Part shown: positions 25,233 to 32,517 of the stretch, one piece after another | Layout of the letters: the number at the start of each line of letters is the position of its first letter | Position numbering within the stretch: position 1 is the stretch's first letter | Assembly (NCBI GenBank): GCA_902802945.1 | Contig: CADCOC010000019.1 | Location: forward strand, 1-54,012 | Length of the DNA: 54,012 bases | Direction of reading: 5' to 3' | From: an uncultured bacterium | Lineage (GTDB): Bacteria; Verrucomicrobiota; Kiritimatiellia; RFP12; UBA1067 | Notes under the pieces: model-generated | Database searches by the model: none | Seen by the model: only the letters and a program-made list of their open reading frames with translations | Told to the model about the DNA's origin: nothing | Made by a program: the position numbers and the translations under genes

Positions 25233-26849
25233 ATGATCTCCGCCGTCTTCGCCATCCTCTTCGGCGTTTCGCTGCTGCCAGGGCGCAAGCCGCTCTGTCT
25301 GCGGTTCGCCGAGCGGATTTCGGACGGCATCATGCCGGATGGCGCGGAGGCGTACTGCCGCAAACTCACGTGGGTGTGGTTCGTCGTGCTGCTGGCAAAC
25401 GCGGCGGTCTCCGTCGCCTTGGTCGCGTTTTTCGGCGGCCTCGTCGAGGCCGCCCTACCGAGAGTAATTACGGCGAGCGCGCTTTCAGTCGCCGTGGTTG
25501 GCGGAACGTTCGCCATAGAGGGATTTATCCGCGCGCGGCGGTTTTCTGTGACATTCCACACTTCTGGATCCACTGCTAAGCCGAAGACCATCGTGAAGAC
25601 GTTCGCATCCCTCGCGAAGGAGGTGGCCTTCCACCGCGCGCGCCTCGCGGACGTCCTTGCGCGCAAGCCCGTTTTTCTATCAACGGTCGAGCCGCACCAC
25701 ATGTACGGCATCCTCTGGCGTGTGTTGCTCCCTAAGGCGGCGGGCTGCACGGTCGACCCCGAGGTGATCCTCACGCCGGAATCCCTGCTGAAGAAGATGC
25801 GCGCCGCCGAAAGCGTGTTCCTTGTCACTACGCCGAGCTTCCTCGCGCGGTTCGTGGAGTACGCCTACCTGTACGACGTGCCGCAGAACATAGTGGAACT
25901 CACCACTTCCGGTGCGCTCCTCACTGCGGATGTCGCAGCCGCCGCGCGCCGTGTGTTCGGACGCGCCCCGCTGGAGATATTCGGCAGCACGGAGACGGGC
26001 GGCGTGGCGGATCGCAGGCAGGAGACGGGCAACGAGCTGTGGACTGTGTTCGATCCGGTGAAGGCGTGGACGGACGCGGATGGCAGACTCGCGGTGTCCT
26101 CGCCCTTTTCGTGCGCGAGGCGTTTCACGTTGGGCGACGGCGTGGTTTTCGAGGCGTCTCGCCGCTTCAGGCTCTGTGGTCGCATGGACCGGATGGTGAA
26201 GATCGCGGAGCAGCGCGTGTCGCTGCCCGAAATGGAGGCGACGATGTGCCTTATTCCGGAGGTGGCCGAGGCGGCGCTGGGCGTGGTGGAGGGGCCGTAC
26301 GGTCCATCCCTCGGCGCGGTCGTCGTGCCGAAAAAGGGTTGGACGGACCTCAAGACTCTCGGCAAGCGGGCGTGCGCACGCGCCCTGCGCGCGAAGTGCC
26401 AGCAGTTCTTCCCGAAAGGGGCAGTTCCGCGCAAGTACCGTTTCGTCCATGCCCTTCCGCGCAACGCGCAGGGGAAGGTCCAGGCGTCCGCCATTCAGGA
26501 AATCCTCACCTCGCAGATGGCGGAGCCGCTCATGGAAGACGAGATACGCACGTCCACCACATACGAGGCCGATCTCACGTTCGACGGAGACGCCGCTTAT
26601 TTCAAGGGACACTTCCCCGATTTCGCGGTGCTGCCCGGCGTGATCCAGCTCGGCACGGCACACCGCATTGCCGAGGCGTTCATTGGTCATGCGCGTCCGC
26701 TGCGCCAGGTCAAGAAGATGAAGTTCATGCACGTGCAGTGTCCGGGCGAGACGGTGCATTTCACGTTGACTAAGAAAACGGACGACGAGTTCGCCTACGA
26801 ATACCGAAAGGGGGATGTGCAATGTGCAAGCGGCGTACTGTGCTTCTAG
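25233..26849 (+). CDS. Membrane-anchored acyl/aryl ligase (AMP-binding) fused to a hotdog dehydratase
   Basis: The 538-aa fusion begins with an N-terminal membrane part (residues about 45-100, COG4648-like in position). Next is an ANL adenylation domain with FHTSGSTAKPK (P-loop, residue 107 on), IFGSTETGGVADR (about 247) and the C-terminal Lys in NAQGKVQ. From about residue 440 there is a FabA/FabZ-type hotdog domain with GHFPDFAVLPGV. The His of GHFP is present, but the usual Glu after PGV is Gly (PGVIQLG), so dehydratase chemistry may be altered. It should activate an acyl or aryl acid for the two ACPs encoded just upstream. In aryl-polyene clusters these parts are usually separate genes. 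A REP-like element adds GGLVEAALP near residue 67. Confidence 0.82.
   Translation: MISAVFAILFGVSLLPGRKPLCLRFAERISDGIMPDGAEAYCRKLTWVWFVVLLANAAVSVALVAFFGGLVEAALPRVITASALSVAVVGGTFAIEGFIRARRFSVTFHTSGSTAKPKTIVKTFASLAKEVAFHRARLADVLARKPVFLSTVEPHHMYGILWRVLLPKAAGCTVDPEVILTPESLLKKMRAAESVFLVTTPSFLARFVEYAYLYDVPQNIVELTTSGALLTADVAAAARRVFGRAPLEIFGSTETGGVADRRQETGNELWTVFDPVKAWTDADGRLAVSSPFSCARRFTLGDGVVFEASRRFRLCGRMDRMVKIAEQRVSLPEMEATMCLIPEVAEAALGVVEGPYGPSLGAVVVPKKGWTDLKTLGKRACARALRAKCQQFFPKGAVPRKYRFVHALPRNAQGKVQASAIQEILTSQMAEPLMEDEIRTSTTYEADLTFDGDAAYFKGHFPDFAVLPGVIQLGTAHRIAEAFIGHARPLRQVKKMKFMHVQCPGETVHFTLTKKTDDEFAYEYRKGDVQCASGVLCF
25434..25459 (-). repeat. REP-like palindrome inside the ligase gene
   Basis: On the minus strand: GGTAG, stem GGCGGCCTC, loop GAC, stem GAGGCCGCC. 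It is the same 26 bp as at 21670-21695 in lnt, and is read in the same frame as GGLVEAALP between two membrane segments. Confidence 0.7.
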
Positions 26850-27280
26850 CCGCGCTGACGGTTCTTTGCGTAGTGGCGGCGGGCGGAACGGTTGCCGTTA
26901 CGCCCGGCTCAGACGCGGCCTTGCCGGAAACCGCGTCCGGCACGTTCATCCAGCGCAAGACGCTGGCGGACGTTGAAGTGACGATCACGTCCACCGGCAC
27001 GTTCCGCTTCGAGAAGGGGCGTCTCTTCGAGTGGCGTACCTTGAAGCCGCTTCCCTCCACGTTCACCGCAACGCCCACGAACTACGCGATTACGGTGAAC
27101 GGCAAGACCTCCACGCGCAATCTCAAAAGCAACGTGGATGAAATCGCAAAGATATTTGAGATCAAGGAAGTGAAGGAATTCGTTAAGAGCGTGAAGAGCG
27201 AGCCGCAGGTCGGATTTCCAAACAAGGTGACGGTCGAGTTCAAGAACGGCGACCGCCTCGACATCGAGATGAAGCGGTGA
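26822..27280 (+). CDS. LolA-like periplasmic lipid/lipoprotein carrier
   Basis: The 152-aa protein has an N-terminal hydrophobic signal (TVLLAALTVLCVVAAGG). After it come GTFIQRKTLADVEVTITSTG and GRLFEWRTLKPLPS, which match the LolA-like strand pattern (FxQxK, then G-x-F/L-xW-x-T-x-x-P). LolA-type proteins carry hydrophobic cargo across the periplasm. In lipid and aryl-polyene clusters such a carrier sits beside an MMPL exporter, as here. It overlaps the ligase gene by 28 nt and the exporter gene by 4 nt. The C-terminal half is rich in Lys and Glu. Confidence 0.72.
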   Translation: MCKRRTVLLAALTVLCVVAAGGTVAVTPGSDAALPETASGTFIQRKTLADVEVTITSTGTFRFEKGRLFEWRTLKPLPSTFTATPTNYAITVNGKTSTRNLKSNVDEIAKIFEIKEVKEFVKSVKSEPQVGFPNKVTVEFKNGDRLDIEMKR

Positions 27281-29424
27281 AGACGGCGCGCATAGTACTT
27301 GTGGTTCTCATCGCGCTTGCGGGGGCTGCGCTCGCATGGCGCGTATGCGAGGGCCTGCACGTTGAGACGGACGTACTTGCGCTTGTCGAGACGGAGCACA
27401 GCGGTTCACTGATGGAACTGGCGGCCGGCCGCGCAAGACAGGGACAGTTGCTTCTCGAAGGCGGCGACGAGGAACAGCTCGTAAAAGTGGCAAATGTCCT
27501 GTCCGAGCAATTCAAACTCAACACAGCAGTCGATTTTCAGAAGACGCTGCGCTATCTCGCCCCGCGCACGCGCGGACTCGTCTCCGCCGAAACGCGCGAG
27601 CTGCTACGCGCAGGCAAGTTCAAGGACGTGGCCAACGCCTCCGCCGCACGCCTCTTCGGACCGGTGCCGCCGCTCTTTTCCGTTAAGGACGATCCGTTCC
27701 TGCTTGCCACGGACTATGCGATGTCCATGCAGTCGAACCTCGCTCCCGGCTGGTCGCTCAAGGACGGATATCCGGTTTGCGAACGCGGCGACCGACACTT
27801 CCTGCTTATGCAGTGCGGCGACCTCTCGCTTGAAAAGGCGGAGGAGATCATGCAGGGCGCAGAGCGCATCAACGGCTCCTTCGCCGCCGGCTTCGCGAAG
27901 ATATGGTGCTGCGGGCCGGTGTTCCACACGGCGCGTTCCACATCCAGCGCGAAACGTGAAATCAACCTCCTTTCCGTGATATCGGTCGTTCTGGTGGCGC
28001 TGCTCGGATGGATGCTCTTCAGTTCGTGGCGGTTCGTGCCGCAACTGCTCGTCACGGTGGGCGTGGCGTTCTTCGTGGCCATAGGCGCGCTCTTCGCGTT
28101 CTTCCCGTGTCCGCACGTGATCACGTTCGTCTTTGGCGTGACGCTCATCGGCCTTGCCGTGGACTATGTGTACCATTCACGTTCCGCAGGCGGGGCGGGG
28201 AAGGTGCTCAAACCGCTCACGCAGTCACTTGCCACGTCGCTCGCTTGCTTCGCGCCGCTACTCTTTGCGGACATTTCCGCCATGCGCCAGATGGCGCTCT
28301 TCACGATGGCGGGTCTTGCGGGGGCGTATCTGTGTGCGCTCGCGTGGCGGCCCAATGGCGGTGATGTTGGTAGGGTCTCGCGTCCCGCGCGGCCGCGGGC
28401 ACGCGGGACGCGTGCCCCTACCTTCGCAATTGGGGCGGGGCTCTTGGTGATTGCGGCGATGTGCGGGATATGTCGCGTGAAGGTCTCGTTCGAGCCGTCG
28501 GCGTTCTATAGTCCCGGCAAGTTCCTGGCGGAAGGTGAGAAGCGGCTCTTCGAGTTGAATCCGATGGGCGGCGGAAAGTTCGCGTGCATCAAGGGGAAGA
28601 CGCTGCAGGAGTCCCTTGAGATTGAAGAGGCTGCGGGGTTGAGGGGGCTTTCCGCCGTGATTCCGTCGTTGAGGCGTCAGAGCGAGAACGTCGCGCTTGT
28701 GGAAAAGCTTAAGGAGCGAGAGGGGAATGCCTACACGGAGCTGACGGGGTTGAAGATGCCTCAGGAGGATACGAGAGGCTTTCTCGACGTGGCTAACGTA
28801 GAGGACGAGTCGCTGAAGAAGGTCGTGCGCTCGTTTTCGCCGCGCGGCAAGGAGATCGTGGTGCCGTGTCCCGACGAATTCCAGAGCGCCGATCCGCGCG
28901 TGGTGGTGCTTGATCCGCGTCAGGCGGCGAAGAAGATGTTTGCACGGCTCTTCATATCTGCGGGAAAGTTGTTCTACATTTCACTTGCGGCGCTTGCGGT
29001 GCTTCTCATCGTGTTTTTCCGCAAAAAGTTCTTAGATTACATGAGCGGCGTCGGTGGTGCGGTCCTCTGCACGATGGGGATGTTGGGCTGGCTGGGGATT
29101 CCGCTTACGTGCTTCACGCTCCTTTGTTTCTTCGTGATGGCGGGGCTGGGTCTCGACTACGTAATCTTCCACCGTTCCAAGCCCGCGCCGGAGACGCGGC
29201 GCACGGTTCTTTATTCATTTCTCTCTTCGCTTGCGGGGTTTGGGATGCTTGCTTTTACGGAGTTTCCTGTCACGCGCGGAATGGGGGTGACGCTCGCGTT
29301 CGGACTGTTTTTCGCATATTTATACTCGTTCGACGAGTTTTTCCGTCGTCGTCGTGTAACTTCTTCCCCCGAAGCGGGTAAACAGGGTAGAACCAAAAAC
29401 TCAAATGCATCCAGAGGAGAATAG
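27277..29424 (+). CDS. MMPL/RND-family exporter
   Basis: The 715-aa protein has two halves, each with a large periplasmic loop and a bundle of membrane helices (about 225-380 and 570-700). The RND core motifs are GLAVDYVYHS in the first half and GLGLDYVIFHR in the second, each with the proton-relay Asp. The size and layout fit MMPL-type exporters of lipids and polyenes. The neighbouring ACPs, ligase/dehydratase and LolA-like carrier suggest it exports the lipid-like product. A pair of REP-like palindromes (28369-28422) is read through in frame between the first helix bundle and the second loop (GRVSRPARPRARGTRAP). Confidence 0.86.
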   Translation: MKTARIVLVVLIALAGAALAWRVCEGLHVETDVLALVETEHSGSLMELAAGRARQGQLLLEGGDEEQLVKVANVLSEQFKLNTAVDFQKTLRYLAPRTRGLVSAETRELLRAGKFKDVANASAARLFGPVPPLFSVKDDPFLLATDYAMSMQSNLAPGWSLKDGYPVCERGDRHFLLMQCGDLSLEKAEEIMQGAERINGSFAAGFAKIWCCGPVFHTARSTSSAKREINLLSVISVVLVALLGWMLFSSWRFVPQLLVTVGVAFFVAIGALFAFFPCPHVITFVFGVTLIGLAVDYVYHSRSAGGAGKVLKPLTQSLATSLACFAPLLFADISAMRQMALFTMAGLAGAYLCALAWRPNGGDVGRVSRPARPRARGTRAPTFAIGAGLLVIAAMCGICRVKVSFEPSAFYSPGKFLAEGEKRLFELNPMGGGKFACIKGKTLQESLEIEEAAGLRGLSAVIPSLRRQSENVALVEKLKEREGNAYTELTGLKMPQEDTRGFLDVANVEDESLKKVVRSFSPRGKEIVVPCPDEFQSADPRVVVLDPRQAAKKMFARLFISAGKLFYISLAALAVLLIVFFRKKFLDYMSGVGGAVLCTMGMLGWLGIPLTCFTLLCFFVMAGLGLDYVIFHRSKPAPETRRTVLYSFLSSLAGFGMLAFTEFPVTRGMGVTLAFGLFFAYLYSFDEFFRRRRVTSSPEAGKQGRTKNSNASRGE
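28369..28422. repeat. Convergent pair of REP-like palindromes (BIME-like) inside the exporter gene
   Basis: A plus-strand copy lies at 28369-28394: GGTAG, stem GGTCTCGCG, loop TCC, stem CGCGCGGCC, with one mismatch and one wobble. Two bases later a minus-strand copy lies at 28397-28422: GGTAG, stem GGGCACGCG, loop TCC, stem CGCGTGCCC, perfect. The 54-bp unit keeps the reading frame and adds a Pro/Arg-rich linker. Confidence 0.75.
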
Positions 29425-29426
29425 AA

Positions 29427-29594
29427 ATGGGTCGATCAGTAATCACAGGAGTGGGGAACAATAACATCCCCCAGCCGATCGTCAACAGCGTGCATGAACG
29501 CGAAGAGCAACTACGTGGATCGACGAACTTCATCATCCGCGACATGCACAATACGATCACTATCGCCGGCAACCACACGGACTGGTTCAAATAA
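29427..29594 (+). CDS. Small hypothetical protein (55 aa)
   Basis: A short reading frame starts 2 nt after the exporter stop. AGAGGAGA lies 6 nt before its ATG, a strong ribosome-binding site. The product begins MGRSVITGVGNNNIPQPIVN and ends NHTDWFK; it has no signal peptide or hydrophobic stretch. I recognise no family. The strong ribosome site and tight spacing argue that it is translated. It is followed by about 100 bp without a gene and then the HTH protein, so it could belong to the exporter operon or be a partner of that regulator. Confidence 0.5.
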   Translation: MGRSVITGVGNNNIPQPIVNSVHEREEQLRGSTNFIIRDMHNTITIAGNHTDWFK

Positions 29595-29699
29595 CGGGAA
29601 GCGGCGGATCGTACTAGACCGGAAAGTTCCATGGCGTGACTCGCCTCTTAAAACGGAGATACTTCGTTGCGGATGTTTGTGGCGATGAAAGGAGTTCAG

Positions 29700-30260
29700 A
29701 TGTCAGAGTTTTATCCATTGCCGCCTGATGTGCGGCGGCGAATCGAAAAGTGGCTCAAGGAGCATTTGGACGAGACTACGGACTCGGATGACATCCCCTG
29801 CGTAGTTACGCACGATGGCGGAGAACCCGATGCTCGCACTTTCGCGAGGTTCCCGCCATGCGGCCTTTCCCCGACGGCGTCCGCTAAGCTGGCTGCGTCA
29901 ATCAGCGCGATGGTTGAAGAACCGTTTGCGAACGAGCTGAACCGTTGGCTGGAACGCAAGGGGATGGATCCGGTTTCGGTCTATAAGGGCGCAGGCGTGA
30001 CGAAGCAGGTGTGGGCGAAGCTCCGCAATGCCAGCGAAGGGCGCAAGCCGAGCAAGGATACAGCACTGGCGCTTGCTGTCGGTTTCAAGATGACGCCTGC
30101 AGAGGCCGATGCGTTTCTGGCGAACGTGGGCTACGCCTTCTCGCCCACCTCTCGCCGCGACGCAATCGTGCGCTTCTACCTTGCGCATTCCGACTGGGAC
30201 ATTCTCGGCATCAACACAGCGTTGTTCGACTTCGGCGAGAAAACGCTGGGCGAAAGATAG
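29700..30260 (+). CDS. HTH (XRE-like) domain protein
   Basis: The 186-aa product starts at ATG 29700, 5 nt after GAAAGGAG; an in-frame ATG at 29667 has no such site. The N-terminal half (about 1-85) is unrecognised. The C-terminal half reads as a conserved module: FANELNRWLERKGMDPVSVY, KQVWAKLRN, KPSKDTALALAVGF and GYAFSPTSRRDAIV, ending WDILGINTALFDFGEK. This XRE-like helical module recurs attached to macro-domain and other stress or defence proteins in many gut bacteria. DNA binding is likely but unproven. It is followed by a hairpin at 30284-30314 and a new promoter. Confidence 0.68.
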   Translation: MSEFYPLPPDVRRRIEKWLKEHLDETTDSDDIPCVVTHDGGEPDARTFARFPPCGLSPTASAKLAASISAMVEEPFANELNRWLERKGMDPVSVYKGAGVTKQVWAKLRNASEGRKPSKDTALALAVGFKMTPAEADAFLANVGYAFSPTSRRDAIVRFYLAHSDWDILGINTALFDFGEKTLGER

Positions 30261-30283
30261 CGAAAAGAGTATATCGGATTGCG

Positions 30284-30314
30284 GCAAAAGTCGCCTTGGC
30301 GACTACCTTTTGCG
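30284..30314. terminator. Hairpin between the HTH gene and the SEDS-like gene
   Basis: AGTCGCC, loop TT, GGCGACT form a 7-bp stem that an outer GCAAA/TTTGC pairing extends, with a 3-nt bulge. Read on the minus strand it begins GGTAG, so it may be a worn REP-like element that now acts as a terminator or attenuator. Confidence 0.4.
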
Positions 30315-30324
30315 AGGGTGTTGG

Positions 30325-30333
30325 TGTTATACT
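30325..30333 (+). promoter_or_regulatory. Extended -10 promoter for the SEDS-like gene
   Basis: TGTTATACT lies 33 nt before ATG 30367. It is a TGN plus TATACT extended -10; no clear -35 was seen. Confidence 0.45.
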
Positions 30334-30366
30334 TCACGCCATCAACAACCCTCAACAAAGGAATGC

Positions 30367-31374
30367 ATGAAAACCAAGTTTTGCACGTCTTCTTCGTTTG
30401 TGCCTCTGGTGGTGCTGCTAGGGGCGTTTGCCGGATTGGCAGTCATGGGGCTGGTGTTCTGTTGGCTCTGCCCGGACATGTCGCATGATGTCGGAGGTTC
30501 CGCCTCGCGATGGCATTTCAAGCAACAGGTAGTCTGGAACGTCATTGGCATAGCGGCGTTTTACGCGGCAGCTGCCATCGGATGGAAACGTTGGCTCAAG
30601 GCTGCGCCTTTCCTGTTCGAAGGCTGGGTTGCGCTTTGGTTTGCCGCGCACATGCGACAGCTCGATGGCGGGGCATCCACAACTGTGCCGATAGGGCCGA
30701 TTTCACTGGATGTCTGGACCCTTTTCCCTGTCGCACTTGCCTTGTTGGCGGCTTGGCTTCGCGAACGATATGGGATTCGGATAAGGCGAATCCTCTTCAT
30801 CATCGGTGTCGTGGCCGTTACCGTAACTGCATATGATCTCATCACGGACGAAAGCCGAATGAATCGCATTGTGGCGTTTTTCGCAGAAGATGGCTCCCCG
30901 GCAATGTCTCCTTCGGCATGTGCTCGCAGTTTCGCCCAGTGCCAGGCATGCAAGGCTTTCACGCAGGCCAAATGGGTATCTTCTAGCGATACGGAGATTC
31001 TACGAAGGATTCCTGGGCAAATAACCTATTCGATGCCTGCATCGTCTGCCGTCATGTTTGGGAAGTGGTTTATATCCGTAGCAGGTGGATTTTTCGCCGT
31101 CATCGCGTTCAGCCTCATTTGGTTCTGGCGCGTTACCAAGGACAGGGCAAAGCAGGCATTCGTCTTGGTTGCAGGGCTGGGAATCATTGTCCCCACCGTA
31201 TTTGGAGTCTACCAATGCCTTGGGATTGTGCCGATGTCGTACATGTGCGTACCGCTTGTGTCAAACTGCACAACGTCGGTTCTGGCGTCATGGCTCGGTG
31301 CCGGCATTCTCGCTTCAGCGTGCGTCGGCAGGGGAGAATTCGTCTGGTCACGAGCAGAGTACCTGTCGGAATAA
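30367..31374 (+). CDS. Divergent SEDS-family (FtsW/RodA-like) membrane protein
   Basis: The product is 335 aa from ATG 30367; longer starts in this frame run back through the HTH gene. About nine hydrophobic helices are visible. Early, FKQQVVWNVIGIAAFYAAAA matches the SEDS RQxxW-G region. Near residues 285-315, LGIVPMSYMCVPLVSNCTTS followed by ASWLGAGIL matches the FtsW/RodA signature GLLPxxGxxLPFxSYGGxS, but SYGG is SNCT. The protein is shorter than the usual 370-420 aa and its extracellular loops are shortened, so the glycan-polymerase residues may be lost. It may be an accessory or inactive SEDS protein. It has its own promoter. Confidence 0.62.
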   Translation: MKTKFCTSSSFVPLVVLLGAFAGLAVMGLVFCWLCPDMSHDVGGSASRWHFKQQVVWNVIGIAAFYAAAAIGWKRWLKAAPFLFEGWVALWFAAHMRQLDGGASTTVPIGPISLDVWTLFPVALALLAAWLRERYGIRIRRILFIIGVVAVTVTAYDLITDESRMNRIVAFFAEDGSPAMSPSACARSFAQCQACKAFTQAKWVSSSDTEILRRIPGQITYSMPASSAVMFGKWFISVAGGFFAVIAFSLIWFWRVTKDRAKQAFVLVAGLGIIVPTVFGVYQCLGIVPMSYMCVPLVSNCTTSVLASWLGAGILASACVGRGEFVWSRAEYLSE

Positions 31375-31464
31375 TTGGTGTCGGTGACATGCATATCGAA
31401 TTGTCGTGCCGTGGGTATGCGCTCGCGGAAATTTAAGGCCAATTGTCTAGTTCAAGGAAAGAAT

Positions 31465-31659
31465 ATGATATACTACAAGCCAATGGAAAACAATGCACAG
31501 CGGTGCAAGAAGCCGTTTCGCGAATGGCTCCTGAATCTCTGCGGCTATGAAATCTGGCCGCCGACGCACAACGACCCTCGCATACAGGGTCCGCAGCCGC
31601 GCATCCTCACCAAGCGCCAATGGAATGCGATGCAGAAGTCCGCCTCTGCAGCTCAGTGA
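31465..31659 (+). CDS. Small basic hypothetical protein
   Basis: The product is 64 aa if ATG 31465 (6 nt after AGGA) is used. If transcription starts from the TGATATACT at 31466-31474, the ATG at 31483 would instead give a 58-aa leaderless product. The body (REWLLNLCGYEIWPPTHNDP, then PRILTKRQWNAMQK) has no signal peptide and is basic at its end. No family was recognised. It lies 18 nt before the LRAT-like gene and probably shares its transcript. Confidence 0.45.
   Translation: MIYYKPMENNAQRCKKPFREWLLNLCGYEIWPPTHNDPRIQGPQPRILTKRQWNAMQKSASAAQ
31466..31474 (+). promoter_or_regulatory. Extended -10 promoter
   Basis: TGATATACT ends 8 nt before ATG 31483. It would produce a leaderless message starting with that ATG, or serve the LRAT-like gene downstream. 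It overlaps the alternative start at 31465, so at most one of the two readings holds for the small gene. Confidence 0.4.
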
Positions 31660-31677
31660 AATGAAAGGATTGCAATT

Positions 31678-32139
31678 ATGTGGGGTCCATTTAATTTTGT
31701 CGAATCTTTTATCGATAATGTATTCAGGGACAAAGTGCATCCACTTATGGGCTCAATACTCTACATCGATATGGCATTTGGTTTTGCGGATCATTCTGGA
31801 GTCTATGTCGGAAATGGGCTATCGGGCAATGGACTTGTTCAGAAGGTTTCAGTCGCTGAATTCATGAATACGCCTGCGCCGATAAACACGGCAATGAGTA
31901 TTTACGTCTCAAGCCACAACGGAGAAGCCGTCGGTTCAAGTGTGGTTGCACAACGTACCCTAGACATGGTGGGGACCTGGCGTGACTACAACTTGATTCT
32001 CGACAATTGCCACCAGTTTTGCAGCGGGTGTGTTACATGCAATTTCGAAAATGCGGATAATTTCCTTTGGATGCTCAAGCACACTGTTAAAAGGTATATT
32101 AATGCGGATGAATGGCGTGTATGGGACAAGGTAACATAA
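31678..32139 (+). CDS. LRAT/NC-motif (permuted papain-fold) protein
   Basis: The 153-aa protein starts 6 nt after AAAGGAT. It has the paired motifs of lecithin-retinol-acyltransferase/NlpC-like permuted papain folds: DHSGVYVGNG with His39, and LILDNCHQFC with Cys111. The family uses this His and Cys for thiol acyl-transfer or hydrolysis of lipids, amides or peptides. It has no clear signal peptide but has a hydrophobic stretch near residues 22-38. The substrate is unknown. It sits 390 bp upstream of the dynamin/toxin operon, and a terminator-like hairpin follows. Confidence 0.7.
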   Translation: MWGPFNFVESFIDNVFRDKVHPLMGSILYIDMAFGFADHSGVYVGNGLSGNGLVQKVSVAEFMNTPAPINTAMSIYVSSHNGEAVGSSVVAQRTLDMVGTWRDYNLILDNCHQFCSGCVTCNFENADNFLWMLKHTVKRYINADEWRVWDKVT

Positions 32140-32214
32140 TCGCAGGGGATGACGTTGAATGCAAGGTGGCGAAAAAACAACCATGACTGACCAGGAAATA
32201 TCCAGATGATGCCC

Positions 32215-32238
32215 ACCGCCTCCTGCTTCGGCGGTTTT
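32215..32238 (+). terminator. Rho-independent terminator candidate
   Basis: ACCGCC, a 9-nt loop and GGCGGT form a 6-bp stem followed by TTTT. It lies 76 nt after the LRAT-like stop, with a new promoter-like sequence downstream. Confidence 0.5.
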
Positions 32239-32257
32239 CCCGCTTTGGCATTGATGT

Positions 32258-32266
32258 TGCTATATG
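32258..32266 (+). promoter_or_regulatory. Promoter-like extended -10 before two tiny reading frames
   Basis: TGCTATATG resembles the TGN-TATAxT elements elsewhere in the window. It lies 22 nt before the small frame at 32289 and just after the terminator-like hairpin. Confidence 0.25.
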
Positions 32267-32288
32267 GTGAGTGAAAGGAATCAAGAAG

Positions 32289-32375
32289 ATGGCCATTGAC
32301 TCGAAAGAGATGAAGCACGCGCCTTTTGGAGAAGTGGAAGAACGGCATGAAGACCATAGCGGAATCGCCATCTAA
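32289..32375 (+). CDS. Tiny reading frame (28 aa), uncertain
   Basis: ATG 32289 follows AAAGGA at 9 nt. The product is acidic and polar (MAIDSKEMKHAPFGEVEERH, then EDHSGIAI). No family is recognised. It is listed because of its ribosome site and its pairing with the next tiny frame; it could be chance. Confidence 0.25.
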   Translation: MAIDSKEMKHAPFGEVEERHEDHSGIAI

Positions 32376-32398
32376 AAGGCTCAGAAGGAGATTGGAAA

Positions 32399-32479
32399 AT
32401 GAGAGGCATCCTGAAACTTGAAATCAAGTTGTTGATGGTTCTGCTGAAGGATATCGGTAAGAGGATTCTTACATTGTGA
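32399..32479 (+). CDS. Tiny hydrophobic-amphipathic peptide (26 aa)
   Basis: ATG 32399 lies 8 nt after a perfect AAGGAG (32385-32390). The product begins MRGILKLEIKLLMVLLKDIG and ends KRILTL. It is almost one amphipathic helix of Leu/Ile alternating with Lys/Arg, as in small membrane-active peptides and type I toxin peptides. It sits 54 bp before the dynamin/toxin operon. Translation is plausible, but function is not shown by sequence. Confidence 0.38.
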   Translation: MRGILKLEIKLLMVLLKDIGKRILTL

Positions 32480-32517
32480 CCGATGAAACAATTTTAACCC
32501 ATTTCGCCATGCAAATA

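Noticed and set aside
30109..30366. N-terminal extension of the SEDS-like gene
   Set aside because: It reads through the HTH gene in the wrong frame, and a promoter lies at 30325.
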